Shown here: in pieces, positions 36,773 through 48,900 of the stretch
Position numbering within the stretch: the stretch's first letter is position 1
Layout of the letters: each line of letters begins with the position of its first letter
Assembly (NCBI GenBank): GCA_963580455.1
Contig: OY756965.1
Span: forward strand, 4,476,501 to 4,540,500
DNA from: Euonymus europaeus
Taxonomy: Eukaryota > Streptophyta > Magnoliopsida > Celastrales > Celastraceae
Length of the DNA stretch: 64,000 bases
Reading direction: 5' to 3'
Notes under the pieces: model-generated
What the model saw: only the letters and a program-made list of their open reading frames with translations
The model's database searches: none
What the model was told of the DNA's origin: nothing
Position numbers and translations under genes: made by a program

Positions 36773-39262
36773 AGCAGAAGAAACTTAGTTTTCTAATAGG
36801 TGGAAGAACACTGAGCAAGAACAAGCTTGATTTCGTACACACTGATGTGTGGGGCCCTTCTCTAGTTACTTCTATCGGCAGATTTAGGTATTATTTTACT
36901 TTCATTGATGATTGTAATAGAAAGTTGTGGGTTTATTTTAAGAAAAATAAATCTGATTTATTTGATATATTTAAGAAGTGGAAAGCTCTTGTTGAGACTG
37001 AAACTGGTTTGAAATAGAAGTGTTTGAGATTTGACAATGGTGGAGAATATGTTGATAGTGATTTCAGCGAGTTTTGTGCTACACATCGGATTAGGATGGA
37101 GAGAACTATCCCAGAAACACCGTAGTAGAATGGTGTTGTGGAACGCATGAACAAAACTATCAACGAACATGCTAGAAATATAAGAATTCATTTGGGGTAG
37201 TCTAAGATGTTTTAGGCTGATGCAGTTAACACTACGGCTTATCTCATTAATCAAAGTTTGTCGATTCCACTAGAGAATAAGCTATTAGAAGAAGTTTGAA
37301 GTGGTAAAGAGGTAAAACTTTCACATCTTAGAGTGTTTGGTTGTGTTCCTTATGTACCTATTGATTTTGATGATCGCAGCAAGCTTGATGGTAAATCAAG
37401 AAAGTGCTTCTTCATTAATTATGGAGATGAACAGTTTGGCTATAGGTTTTGGGATGATCAAAACCAAAAGATTATCAGAAGTCAAAATGTGATCTTTCAT
37501 GAGAGTGTGATGTACAAAGACAAGCCTGATGACAATTTAAAAGAAGTAAAGAAAGTTTGAAATAGTTCATATTGGTGTTCCTAAGTCTACATCATTTGTG
37601 CATAAAGTAGGCATTTCTATCATTCTACAGGATGGGGATGATGAACAGACCATTCCTCAAGTTGCTCTACGGAGGTCTACAAGAACAGTAAGAGCTCATA
37701 AACGTTATTCTTCTTCTTTGCATTATCTCTTGTTGACTGATAATGGTGAGCCAGAAAGTTTTGTAGAAGCTAAACAAGATGTAAAAAAGAAAAAGTGAGA
37801 GCTAGCCATGAAAGAAGAAATGGATTCTTTGATGAAGAATCAGACTTGGGAGTTAGTGAAACTACCAGTAGAAAAAAGGCTTTGCATAACAAATGGGTGT
37901 ATTAGGTCAAGATAGAACATGATGACAACAAATGGTACAAGGCCAGACTTGTTTTGAAAGACTTTGAACAAAGGTATGGCATTGATTATTCTAAAATTTT
38001 CTCTCCTATAGTAGAGATGCCTACAATCAAGATGGTACTAGGAATGATGGCTAGTGAAAATTTACATATAGAATAGTTAGATATAAAGATAACTTTTCTC
38101 TATGGTGACTTGGAGGAAGTGATTTATATGCATCAGCCAGAAGGGTTCTTAGTATTGGGAAAAGAAAAAATTGTGTGTGAATTGAAGAAGAGATTGTATG
38201 GTTTAAAGTAGGCTCCAAGACAGTTGAATTTGAAGTCTAACAACTTCATGATCAGTTCAGGTTACACCAGAAGTGAGCAAGACCATTGTTGCTATTTTAA
38301 ATAGTTTGACAACTCATATATTATTTTGCGATTTTATGTCAATGGCATGTTGATTGCAGGATCAAGCATCAAATAGATTAATAATTTGAAACAGCAACTG
38401 TCAAGCCAATTTGAAATGAAGGATTTGGGGAATGCTAAGAAAATCTTTGGAATGAGAATTAGGACAGACATAACCAAGGGTAATTTAAAATTTTCTCAGT
38501 CTAAGTATGTGACAAAAGTTTTGAGCAAGTTTAATATGAACAAAGCAAAGCCAGTTGCTACACATTTGAGAAGTCATCTAAAGTTATGTAAGGATTAATC
38601 ATTTAGAATTGATGAAAAGTGGGAGTAAATGAGTAAGATTCCTTATACTTCTGCTATTGGTTCCCTTATGTATGCATATTATGACCTGCACTCGGCCATA
38701 TATTGCTTATGCAGTGGGAGTGGTCAGTAAGTATATGAGTAATCCAGGAAAGAAGCATTCGTGGGCTATGAAGTGGATTATGAGATACTTGTGTGGAACT
38801 GAAGATTATGGGTTGACTTGTACTTTAGGTGAATTGAAGTTGGAAGGGTTTATAGATGCTGATTTGGCTGGTGACTTTGATAGTTGCAAGAGCACTACAT
38901 GCGATGTTTTTACCTTGGGAGATACTACCGTTTCTTGGAGTTCTAAGCTACAAAAGGTTGTTGCTTTATCTTCCACTAAAGCAGAGTATGTTGCTATAAC
39001 AAAAGCTGCGAAAGAGATGGAGTGGTTGCAATAATTGATGGAAGAGTTGGGAAAAGGAAGTGGTAAGGGTGTTCTCTACAGTGACAGTCAGACTGGTATA
39101 TTCCTTCGAATGAGATATCATTATATTCGACAAGTTCTCAAGGAAGGTTTGTTGAAGCTTGAAAAGTTTAGTGAGAATGAAAATCCAGCGAATGCTTTGA
39201 AGAAGAGTGTGACGGTTGGTAAGCTAGAGTTATGCAAGACTTTAGTGGGTCTTCTAGCTTGA
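36773..39262 (+). pseudogene. Ty1/copia integrase, reverse transcriptase and RNase H remnant
   Basis: In order, the plus strand shows the integrase start (RTLSKNKLDFVHTDVWGPS), [10 protein letters not shown] and QNGVVERMNK, then FGCVPYVPIDFDDRSKLDGK. The RT follows (FLYGDLEEVIYMHQPEGF, KKRLYGLK, APRQ) and then RNase H (ADLAGDFDSCKSTT, SSTKAEYVAI). The RT catalytic motif that should read YVDD reads YVNG near 38338. About fifteen in-frame stops are present, two thirds of them TAG, plus frameshifts. Gag and protease are missing from this strand. The element is dead. Confidence 0.93.
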
Positions 39263-39355
39263 AAATGGAGGTTAAAGTTGCTGCATTTTAGTGTCAGTAA
39301 TTGTGTTATTGATGTAACTGTTCTTACAGTTCTTAATAGTATCAAAGTGAGAGAT

Positions 39356-39650
39356 TGTTAAGGTGAATACTATTTTTGGTTATTGGGTTGGGTTTTATAG
39401 TGGGCCTGGTCCCTAAGACTTGTGTTGGGCTAGTTGGTAAGTTTGTACCAAAAGAAAGGGATATATATACATATCTCTTGTCCCTTGTAACCCTAGTATT
39501 ATTGAGAGAAAATAATATCTAGCAGCCACCGTTGACGTAGGCATTGATTTGCCGAACTTGTTAAAATCTTGTCTCAATTTTTGTTTGGATTCTTGCTTGT
39601 GTGCATGTGTGGATCTTGATTGTTGTTGAGTATTGGATTTTTGGTTAACA
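39356..39650 (+). repeat. 3' LTR of the plus-strand copia remnant
   Basis: It starts TGTTAAGGTGAATAC directly after a GTGAGAGAT purine-rich tract and ends TTTTGGTTAACA. Length is 295 bp. It contains a TATATATA box-like stretch near 39462 and TTGAGAGAAAATAAT near 39501. No second copy was found in the window. Confidence 0.8.
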
Positions 39651-40494
39651 AATTAGCAGACATTAGGTTCTTTCTTATATCAGGAACATGTCGAACATTG
39701 ACCAACAAAATTTTCTTAGAAGATGTGAATTGTAACTCCACACTACAATGGCCCACCACTTTAGTAGAATTATGATTTTCCATTAGAACTTCATCTCCAT
39801 TGTCAACAATTTTGTAATCTTTGAAATGTGACTTGTTGTTGCACATATGAATTGTAGCACCTGAGTCATACCACCAATCATCAGACTTAGTGACAACATC
39901 CATATGAAGTTCTGTGATCATTCCAATATGCAAATATGACACCATTGCCACAAGATTACTCAGCGCATCTGCTTCTACCAAATTTACATTATTGGAATTC
40001 AGAGCATTATTGGACTTATGTACATTGTTAGGTTTCTACTTTTTAAGAAATCTGCACTCACGTTTGAAGTGCCCTTTTCCCCACAGTGATAGAAGTCTTT
40101 GCTTTGTTAAACTTGCTGGAACTACCATTTATAGAATTTGTCTCAGGAAATTTGCTCTTGTTTCCTCCACCAGGTTTCTGCTTTCCTTCAACAAAACTTA
40201 CTTTTATTGCAGGTTCATTTGAGAATTTATTTGCTCGCAACAAGGTTTCCTCTTCAATACGGAGATGCTTTTGAATTTGTTCAAGAGAAAATGTTTTTGT
40301 AGTATGCAGCAATTTCTTCATGTAGCCATTCAAATTTGGAGGAAGCTAGCAATAATTCCTACAACTTGTAATGATTCAGGAACCTCCACTTTCACATATT
40401 TGAATTTTGGAACTAGGATTTGTAATTCGTGTACTTGGTCCATCATAGAAACATTATCAACCATAGAAAACTCAAAATATTTCATAATAAGAAA
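39651..40494 (-). pseudogene. Copia gag (C-terminal part) and protease, inverted relative to its neighbour
   Basis: The minus strand carries gag (MVDNVSMMDQVHELQILV, then EQIQKHLRIEEE), a decayed nucleocapsid, and the protease DWWYDSGATIHMCNN with an intact DSG. HVPDIRKNLMSANLL follows. The frame runs straight into the reverse complement of the LTR at 39650, where the homology stops. The N-terminal part of this gag lies beyond the LINE, at 43767-43886. Confidence 0.88.
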
Positions 40495-43400
40495 TTGTGG
40501 ATTCTATTCTGGTGGCTAATGAAATTGTGGATTATTTGAAGAAGAAAAAAAGCGAGGTTTTATCCTGAAGATCGACTTTGAGAAAGCCTTTGACTCTATT
40601 CAATGGGGATACCTGGATCAAGTAATGTCTAAAATGGGTTTTGGAACCAAATGGTTGAACTGGCTGCGAGAGTGTATCCACACTGCCAAGCTCTCAGTGC
40701 TAATTAATGGTCCTCCTTGTGAAGAAGTCAAGCTTCAGTGGGGAATTCGTCAAGGGGATCCTCTATCTCCTTTCTTATTTATAATGGCTTCTGAAGGTCT
40801 GCATCAGTTGATTAAAAATGCTACTGATTTGGGTCTTATAGAGGGGCTTTCAGTCAAGGCTCAGGGGACAGCAACAACACATTTGCAATATGCTGATGAC
40901 ATGATATTCTTCAGCTCTGAGGATCAGTCAAGTCTTCTAAATATAAAGAGAACTCTTCGTTGCTTTGAACTGATGTCTGGCTTAAAAGTTAATTTTCATA
41001 AGTCTTCTCTGGTGGGTATTGGAATTAGTGAGGAAGTTTCTAAAAACATGGCAGCATGCTTGAAATGCAAACTTGACTCCCTCCCTTTAAATTACCTGGG
41101 GATGCCTCTGGGAGGGAATATGAACAGGGTGAAAATGTGGGATCCCGTGGTTTTGAAAATCAAGTCAAGGCTGGCTAGATGGAAGGCGAAACAGCTTTCA
41201 ATTAGCGGAAGGTTAACGCTCATCAAATCTGTGCTCTCAAGTCTTCCGGTGTATTATATGTCTCTCTTTAAAATCCGAAAAGAAGTGGCTTCAAAAATTG
41301 AAAAAGTCCAGCACCAGTTCTTATGGGGTGACACTGATTTTCGTAGAAGGATACATTGTATAAAGTGGGATCAAATGATTAAATAAAAAAAAAAGGGTGG
41401 TGCTGGAATTGGTTCGATTCTAGATAAGAACAAAGCATTGCTTTTTAAATGGATTTGGCGTTTCAATAAATGCCAAGAATCTGCCTCCAAGCCAGTTTGG
41501 AAGTCTATTCTTCAAGAGAAGTATAATCTACCTGAAGTTATTCAAAGTCCCACCTCTGGCTCAGTCACCTCGGCTCTGTGGAGAAATGTTCAGTCTTTAT
41601 TGAACCCGTTAAATGGTAATCTGGAAAAAAACAATAAAAGAAGGGCTAGGTTATAGTTTGGGAGATGGTAAAAGTATAAGATTTTGGGAGGACTTATGGG
41701 TTGGAAATGCTACTCTGAAAGATACCTTCAGTCGTCTTTATGGCATCAGCAATTTACAAAATCATCCAATTGAGAGCTTTGGTATTTGGGAGGGCTTGAC
41801 TTGGAAGTGGATAATATCTTGGAGACGAGAGTTGTATAGCTGGGAGGAAGAGTTAGAGATATCCTTATTGGAGACAATTGGCTCTTCAATTATTTGTTCT
41901 GATAAGAGAGATAGAATTATTTGGCAATTTAATATTGATGGTAACTACTCTGTGAAGTCTCTTACATCCAACTCTGAAAATTGTGAATTATCCATTCTGG
42001 ATTTGGTTTCCACTAAAGTATGGAAAGGCTGGTCCTCGCCTAAGGTGGAGTTCTTTTTGTGGTTAGCTATCCACCGGAAAATAACCACTCGTGACAAGCT
42101 CCACATGATGGGTATTCTGGATGCCGAAAGCTCGAAATGCCCTTTTTGTCAAAAAGTAATGGAATCGGCGGATCATTTGTTGCGTACCTGTGATGGTTCC
42201 ATGTCTCTTTGGTACAAAATTATGAGTTGGTGGGGCATGGATTGGTGTATATCAAACTCAATCAATAGTCATTTTGTTCAATGGACTTCCTTTGATAAAG
42301 GTAAACTTCAATAGAAAGCCTGGCACATGTTATTTTCGGCAGTAGTTTGGACGATATGGACAGCAAGAAATTCCTTAATTTTTGAGAACACAACGGTGGA
42401 ATGGAACAATGTTTTATATCTCATTTTTATCCGATTCGGTCATTGGTTAAGGGCAGTGAACATTCACCTACCTTTCTCTGGCCCTGAGCTGTTGAGTTGT
42501 TCGGATGGTCTGAAATTCAAAGAAATTACTCGAAAAATTCCTAGGCCAATTACTAGCTGGATTGCTCCTCCTCATTTTTTTTAAAATGGAACACTGATGC
42601 TTCATATGATCCAAATGGAAGTGGTATTGGGGGAGTTCTGCGAGATAGCGAGGATCATTTTATTTGCACTTTCTCTGGCCCTGTAATTTGCTCAGAAATC
42701 AATGCTGCGGAATTGAAGGCAATTTGTATGGCTCTTCAAATTTCTTTAGACCATGGCATCAACCAAGTGGGGAAAATTATTGTTGAATCGGATTCTTTGA
42801 ATGCAATTACTTGGTTAGTGAAAGACTCCTTAAATCCTTGGCTGTTGGACAATGACGTAAATGCTATAAGGAACCTCTCGAAAGGTCTAGGCATGGTGAC
42901 TTTTAATCATATTTGGAGAGAAGGCAACTCGGTAGCAGACATTTTTGCCAAGAGTGGAGCAGGAAGGGGTACAATGTATGTAGCATGGTTGATGAATATA
43001 AGGAACCTCTAGTTCGTGTGTTTTTTATTTATTAATTTTCTTCTCTCCTTTGGTTTGGTGCATGTGCATGTGCTTGTCATAGGCTTGCTGGTGTTTTGTG
43101 ATGCTCCCGAAGTGAGCTTGGCTTTTATTTCTCTTTTGGACTTTGGTTCTCTTGGGAAGTGTCTTGGGAGCTGCTGATGATGTGATGTCTTATTCTGGTT
43201 GATCTGATCTGTTTTTTGGCTGTCTTATTCTGGGTCTGCTGTTCTTGGGTCTTGTGTGCTCAAAAGTTTTCTTGGGGGTTGCTGGTTTAATTCTGATCGC
43301 TGTTGGGTTTTCAGTTCTGTGTTTCTTGGTGCTTTGTTTCTCCTTGTGGTTGGCTTGGTTGTTTTGCTTGTTCTTCAAGTTGGCAGAGGCGTGTTTTGTG

Positions 43401-43684
43401 TTTTGGTTGCTGGTTCGGCAGTTGGCAGAGGCTTCTTCTTGGGAGGTCTGTTTTTGGTGTTTTTTCGGCGTTGCTCGGTTTTCCCAGGCTTGTGGTGCTG
43501 CTTGTTTAGCCATTCTGCTTTGTGTTTTTTCTTTGGTTGTAAGGTTGGCTTAATTTATTTTTTGTTTATTTTTGTGTTTAGTTGTTTATTTTCGTGTTTG
43601 TAACCTTGGTTTTCCTCCTCCACAAGTGAGGATATTTAATAAAATCTCGGAGGTACCGTCCTCCTTTACCAAAAAAAAAAAAAA
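40495..43684 (+). mobile_element. 5'-truncated LINE (L1-type with RNase H), inserted in copia gag
   Basis: The left end falls inside ORF2 at about SILVANEIVDYLKKKK, and the right end is a 14-base poly(A) at 43671-43684. Both are typical of a 5'-truncated LINE. It splits the minus-strand copia gag. ORF2 has a few lesions: a frameshift in an A-run near 40545, a stop at 41383-41385, a frameshift near 41640, a stop at 42313-42315 and one near 42583. The region 43013-43670 is its 3' UTR. A target duplication could not be found by eye. Confidence 0.92.
40540..43012 (+). pseudogene. LINE ORF2: reverse transcriptase, zinc-binding domain and RNase H
   Basis: The reverse transcriptase shows LKIDFEKAFDSIQWGYL, GIRQGDPLSPFLF and LQYADDMIFFS (catalytic YADD intact), then LNYLGMPLGG. 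A zinc-binding RT-associated domain follows near 42130 (SSKCPFCQKVMESADHLLRTC). The C-terminal RNase H at about 42588-43012 keeps its acidic residues: NTDAS, AAELKAICMAL, VESDSLNAI and NSVADIFAK. The reading frame is interrupted four or five times, so it is inactive but fairly young. An endonuclease domain is absent because of the 5' truncation. Confidence 0.92.
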
Positions 43685-43766
43685 GGTTCATCTTCTTCAT
43701 GTTTGCTCCGATCTTTCTTTCGTTCGTTCATCTTCATCAGGATTTGGAGGAGACAAATATCTCAGT

Positions 43767-43886
43767 TCAGGATTCAATATATAGAAAATCTTTAGGGCAG
43801 TAAGAAGCTAGAAACATCATCTTATCCTTCCAACGAGTAAAATTTGTGTCATCAAATCTATCCAACTTCATGAACTCTTGATTCAT
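43767..43886 (-). pseudogene. N-terminal fragment of the LINE-split copia gag
   Basis: The minus strand reads MNQEFMKLDRFDDTNFTRWK from 43886, the usual start of a copia gag. The reading continues to a stop at 43767-43769. It is the other side of the gag interrupted by the LINE. Confidence 0.75.
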
Positions 43887-44042
43887 CACAGCCTTGGACT
43901 CTATGACGATTAATTCTTTAATTTTTTTATAAAAGTGGGTAAAACAAACTATATGAATCAATCATCACAGCCTTGGACTCTATGACGATTAATTCTTTAA
44001 TTTTTTTTATAAAAGTGGGTAAAACAAACTATATGAATCAAA
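43885..44042. repeat. 79-bp tandem duplication in the copia leader
   Basis: Two near-identical copies start at 43885 and 43964 (ATCACAGCCTTGGACTCTATG) and end AAACTATATGAATCA. They differ by one T in a T-run. The duplication covers the gag start codon region. Confidence 0.93.
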
Positions 44043-44816
44043 ATGTTTTAAGACGTGAAGATCACTATCTTTAAGGAATTAATGTCCCTATTATATAAGT
44101 ATATTGTTGTAGATTATGGTAAGAAAGATGTTTTTAAATCTTGGGAGACGCTGCCCGAACCTAGCGAAGTGTCGCCCTACCAAATCCTGGCTACGCGGCT
44201 CCTCCCACTTAGGAATTAGGATAGATTGTACCTATTTGTGGTTAACAGCTCATGGAATCTTCACAATATCCAAAGACTCATGCAGTATTATGTCTTATGT
44301 CAACGCAATGACACAAAGAAACACAACATCAAGTGTGCAACGCTATAATTACCAATTCGAAAAGAGCCTCATGCTCCCAATTACTCTTTTATTTGTTTGT
44401 TTTGTTATTGGAGGAAGAGACGAGCTATATAAAAAGGCAAGTCTATATGTAAGGCACAAGTCATGATTCTCTGTTCCAGAGATGGAAAGTGGAAACATAC
44501 AAAGCCAAAATCCATATTATATATATATTAGTATGCATACAAAGGCTAGGTATATATATAGACTTCATATATAAACAGAAAGAGCCAACTACTATTAACT
44601 TCCACAACTAAATTGATTTCCAGCTTAAAGTGTAAATTAGTAGGAGTAAAGATATACTCACACACCAGTAATATAGAAGGGTTCAAACTCATAATGTATA
44701 TATTACCTTTTCTATTTTTGGCTGTTAAATACCTTTAGTTTCTGATACATTTAGCAGCAATTTGATCTCAGTCTCCATCGATCCTTTCAGCTTTAGGGGT
44801 TCAATAAAGATCATGC

Positions 44817-44850
<34 letters not shown>

Positions 44851-45577
44851 GCATGTAGAATGCTCAAGTGAGGGCCTCCGTACGTCGTTATGCCCGCTTA
44901 TTCCCCTACCTCCAAGTGAATTTGTATGGGGTGCACTGTACACACAAAACAAAGTAGCCCATACATATGCACACGGGCGTCCGGGAGCCCCACCCAATAC
45001 ATACATACATATACACACACACATATATATATATAGATGAGTCTAGATCCAGACCTAGTAATATCAAACCCTAATTCTAGAGATGTACAAGGAAAGCATG
45101 ATTGTTGATCTAGTACTTTCGTAGAAATAGAAATTAGTCTTATAACATGCAAAAAGAAATATATATACAAATATATGTAACATTTTTTTGCACTTGATAT
45201 AGCTAGGATTTATTCGAAAGAGCTCATGTACTCAAGAAGAGCATTTATTTCACACACATGTAAGTGGAAATTCAGATCACCGAGGTTTCTCCTTTGCTGC
45301 TTTCAACAACTTGCACCAAAATGGTGTCACAGGCAAACAAACAAAGAAAATCCATGGATCTCAACATTTATTTCAAGAGAGTAAGAGAGAGAGCGACTCA
45401 TATTTCTCTAGTTTAATTACAGGAAAAGAAAAGTAAAAAAACATGCACACCCACATAACAAAGGATAGCAACTCCATCCATCAATTCAGGGATTTAAGGT
45501 AGCAAATCAAACAAAATTAATCCACAAGAACCAAAACCTTAATTTCATACATACATATATATATATATATGCTGGAT
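44043..45577. other. Intergenic, no recognisable gene
   Basis: Dinucleotide repeats occur at about 44815-44850 (GT then AT) and 44998-45035 (ATAC/AC/AT), and at 45553-45570. The stretch 44120-44215 is GC-richer (CGCTGCCCGAACC) and may be a transposon scrap, unclassified. Confidence 0.45.
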
Positions 45578-45687
45578 CTATCCATAGCAAACAAATCGGA
45601 CCATGATGCTTCGATTCCCCGAGAAAGCGAGAAGAGAAGGAGACTGATGGTGTTGTTTCAAAAGGAAGAAGAAAGAGAAACCCTTTT

Positions 45688-45921
45688 TCATGGTGGAACA
45701 TATGGTTTCTTCATCTTCTTCTTCATCTTTTTTAGAATAACAAAAGCTCTTCTTTTCTCTTCTTTTTTTCTTGTTGATCTTCTCTTGGACTTGGAGGACG
45801 ACTTTGGTGGGGTGGGAAGTAGTTGGTAAAAGAAGGAGTGGTGAAGACGAAAGTGAAGGACCAATGATGATGATGATGAGAGGAAGAGGCCTAGGGTAGA
45901 GGAAGGTGAAGAGGAGGACAT
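45688..45921 (-). CDS. Possible small gene, unknown product
   Basis: A 77-residue minus-strand ORF starts at an ATG preceded by a CAATCATCATC leader. An ATAAATA box-like sequence lies about 75 bases upstream (45990-45997). The product is Ser-rich and hydrophobic at the N-terminus, then Lys/Arg-rich (SKRRSTRKKEEKRR). A second, overlapping frame (45976 to 45578, 132 residues) is also open. I do not recognise either product. Base composition is simple (CTT-rich), so this may be a chance ORF. Confidence 0.22.
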   Translation of the reverse strand: MSSSSPSSTLGLFLSSSSSLVLHFRLHHSFFYQLLPTPPKSSSKSKRRSTRKKEEKRRAFVILKKMKKKMKKPYVPP

Positions 45922-45976
45922 GATGATGATGATTGTATGTGAGGTGTATCGAATAGAGTGAGCGATAATAATCCAA

Positions 45977-48900
45977 AGATTTGCGTGCTATTTATCTTTT
46001 CTTTAGGAGCCCGGCCCTTGATGGCTTTTTATTCTTCTTTCACATGGAGAGATAATCATATAATGAACCCACCCCTCAAATAAATTTCTTTTTTAAAAAA
46101 TAAAATCCTATTTGGTTCTCTCTTGCGCTATTTGTGTCAATAAATTGATTCTATTTTTTATCGAGATAACAGTATAATTTTTTTTGATAATCGAGAATAA
46201 TACTATGCAAGTTTGTCTTTTAAACAAAGATATAAGCCTAAATTTGAACATCATGACGGAAAATACAAAAAAATTTCACTTGATGATAGGGATCCAAAAC
46301 CCAACATGTGACTACAAATGTATTACTCCTAGTATAAATCGAACTAAGAAATTTTCGAATTCATACCATTTCTCCTTACAAAAATTTACTACTAGCTAGA
46401 CTACACCGTAAATGATTGGTGTCTCTACCTAAATCTAGGTATTTGGATCTCACCGCTCTCTCAAAACAAGCAAGAACCTTGATAAAATCACAAGATGTCA
46501 TAAAAAGGATATCTAACATCATATTGCTTATTTCTTCAACTATTTTTCCCTAAAAAGGGAACAAGAAGGATGTGAATATATAAATAATTAACGGAACACA
46601 TAAAACCATGTGAAATGACTCTTCATTCTCTCCTTTTTACTTTATTTTTAGTTATAGTTCTTCTGTTAATATTGTCTGTAGTGTTGACCATTTTCTAGGT
46701 ATATAGAGAGAATATGAGCTTTATTTACTTTTTATAATTTTGACCAACACGCGTGGGTCATGGTCATCGGGTAAGTAACAAAATCTAGCCGGCTGTTAAT
46801 CTCCTCGATCTCTTTAAATAGGATTTCGAGCTAACACAAATGTCTAAACAGATGATGAGTAAGAGAATCTATGACATTCGGACTTTTCAAAATGTGAACT
46901 CATGCATGTACGATTTCGCATTCACCTACTTACTGAAACTATATCTAACTTTTTACATATATATATATAAGAGAACGATACCTGGATTATTTTATTAATA
47001 GCTTCATTTTTTGCAGAGGAATACCATGATTATGAAATGAAAAAAAGAACAATCTAAAAAAACACTTCAAAATTACACTGAAATTAACAAAAACCGGACA
47101 AAAGCAACCCACAACGAACATTGAAAAATGAAGCTCCACCCAAACCTGAGAGATCTTAATTAATTACTAACTGGTACTAGCTTCTCATTGATTTAGTTTT
47201 TACGGTACATGTTAACTTAATTTGAATTATTTACCAACTAGTACTAGCAATTAATATATATAGAGGCTAACTTTCTGTAAAATGGACACAAAAGTTTTTT
47301 TTTCTTCAGAAAATGGACACAAAAGTTAAAAGCATTGCATGTATATATATACTACTAAGTTTAAGTCTCAAACACAACATTCCAGACAGGATATATATAT
47401 ATATATATAGATATATTACTGTAATGGACAAGTTTGCCCTAATTCGTTTTGAAATGTTAGGAAAACAACGAGAGACAGAAAAGAAAGGGGATGCCAAAGC
47501 ATTCTCTGGGCGTAATGATTATGGTTTGCATATTCTTGTGCCACAAAAAAAGTCACCATGTTCGGAATCAATTTAATGATTTTGCTTGTTGAGGACAGAG
47601 ATATAGACCCAACTCCCACAACCTCTTGGGCTCCACCGCCTCTATTATGAAAACTACAAGCTAGCCAGCTAGAATCCTATGGAACCCATGATAAACGTAA
47701 TCAATGTTTCTTCTCTAATCGTTTCGAGGATATATATTTTTGCCTCTATTGACCTTTCGTCATTCTTTGTTTGGTCAATTCACCCCCTCCGCTTCCTCAT
47801 CGTCATCATCATATATATATATATTGGGATGTGTGTCCAACTTGACAGGAATTAACATGGAGGAATTTTCAGTGACCATGAGAATGTTGGGTTAAAGTTA
47901 GGTCCAAGAACGTTTGTGAAACAACCGTCTATATGAGCTTTGTAAAAGTAAAAAAAATATACATATATCAGTTGACTTGGGGACCTTTTCTTTCTTCCTT
48001 CTTGTCATCTTTGTCGGCTTGTGTTGGTGAGAATGTAAATGAACTTCGTCCTTGGCGACTCATCTTTTCAAACTTCATAATTAGGGTCATTTTTGTTTTT
48101 TACAGAGATTACTTTCCATCCAAATGCTTTTGAAGCTTATATATTCTCGTGGGTCAACATTGAACTATTAGTGATAGCTACATAATAAGATTTCGAACGG
48201 GTTAAAGGTTGAAATTTTCTCACAAATAGAAACAAACTAACATTAAAATCAATATGCTTCATTAAAAAAAAAGTCCTCGAGATAGCTTACTTGCAAACTC
48301 TTCAGTCAATACGTTGATTCTTCTCTTCATCTCTTCTATTTATGATGGGACAAATCATCATTAACTTTTAAAATGATGATACAGTAACAAATCAAGAAAT
48401 GGGTAGCGGGATCTCCTGTAAAAAATTTACATCGAATCCTGTGGCCGCTGTAATTACAATTAGAGTCTTTTAAATTTATTTTTTAAAAAAAATAATAATC
48501 ATGAATGTGTTTTAATTTGAATTGCGAGTTCAATGATATTTTTTAATAAAATAAAAAATAAAATATAACAATGAAATAAGAAATAGAATATTTTATATTC
48601 ATATTTAACGGTCCAAAATTTCATTTCATTTTCCCATTCCATTTGATTTTATTTGGGACAAAAGAATATTGTTGGAGTCAAAATGTCAATCCAAAACAAA
48701 TTCATGATTTTTTAAATGTAAAATAATTTTTTTAAGACTATAATTGAAATTACAGTAGGTCCTTGTATATATATATATATATATATATTTTATTTACAGT
48801 AGACCTCACTTTTCAATTTGTATCAAGAAATACAGTAACAACTAGGTAAATGAGTTCTCACTGATTTTTTTTTTTAAATGATGATAAGATTTTTTTTTTT

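Noticed and set aside
43190..43603. Several long overlapping ORFs on both strands, hydrophobic on plus
   Set aside because: This is the TTGG/TCTT-rich 3' UTR of the LINE. Open frames in all directions reflect skewed composition, not coding.
44762..45170. ORFs rich in Ile-Tyr and His-Thr
   Set aside because: They are translations of TA and CA microsatellites.
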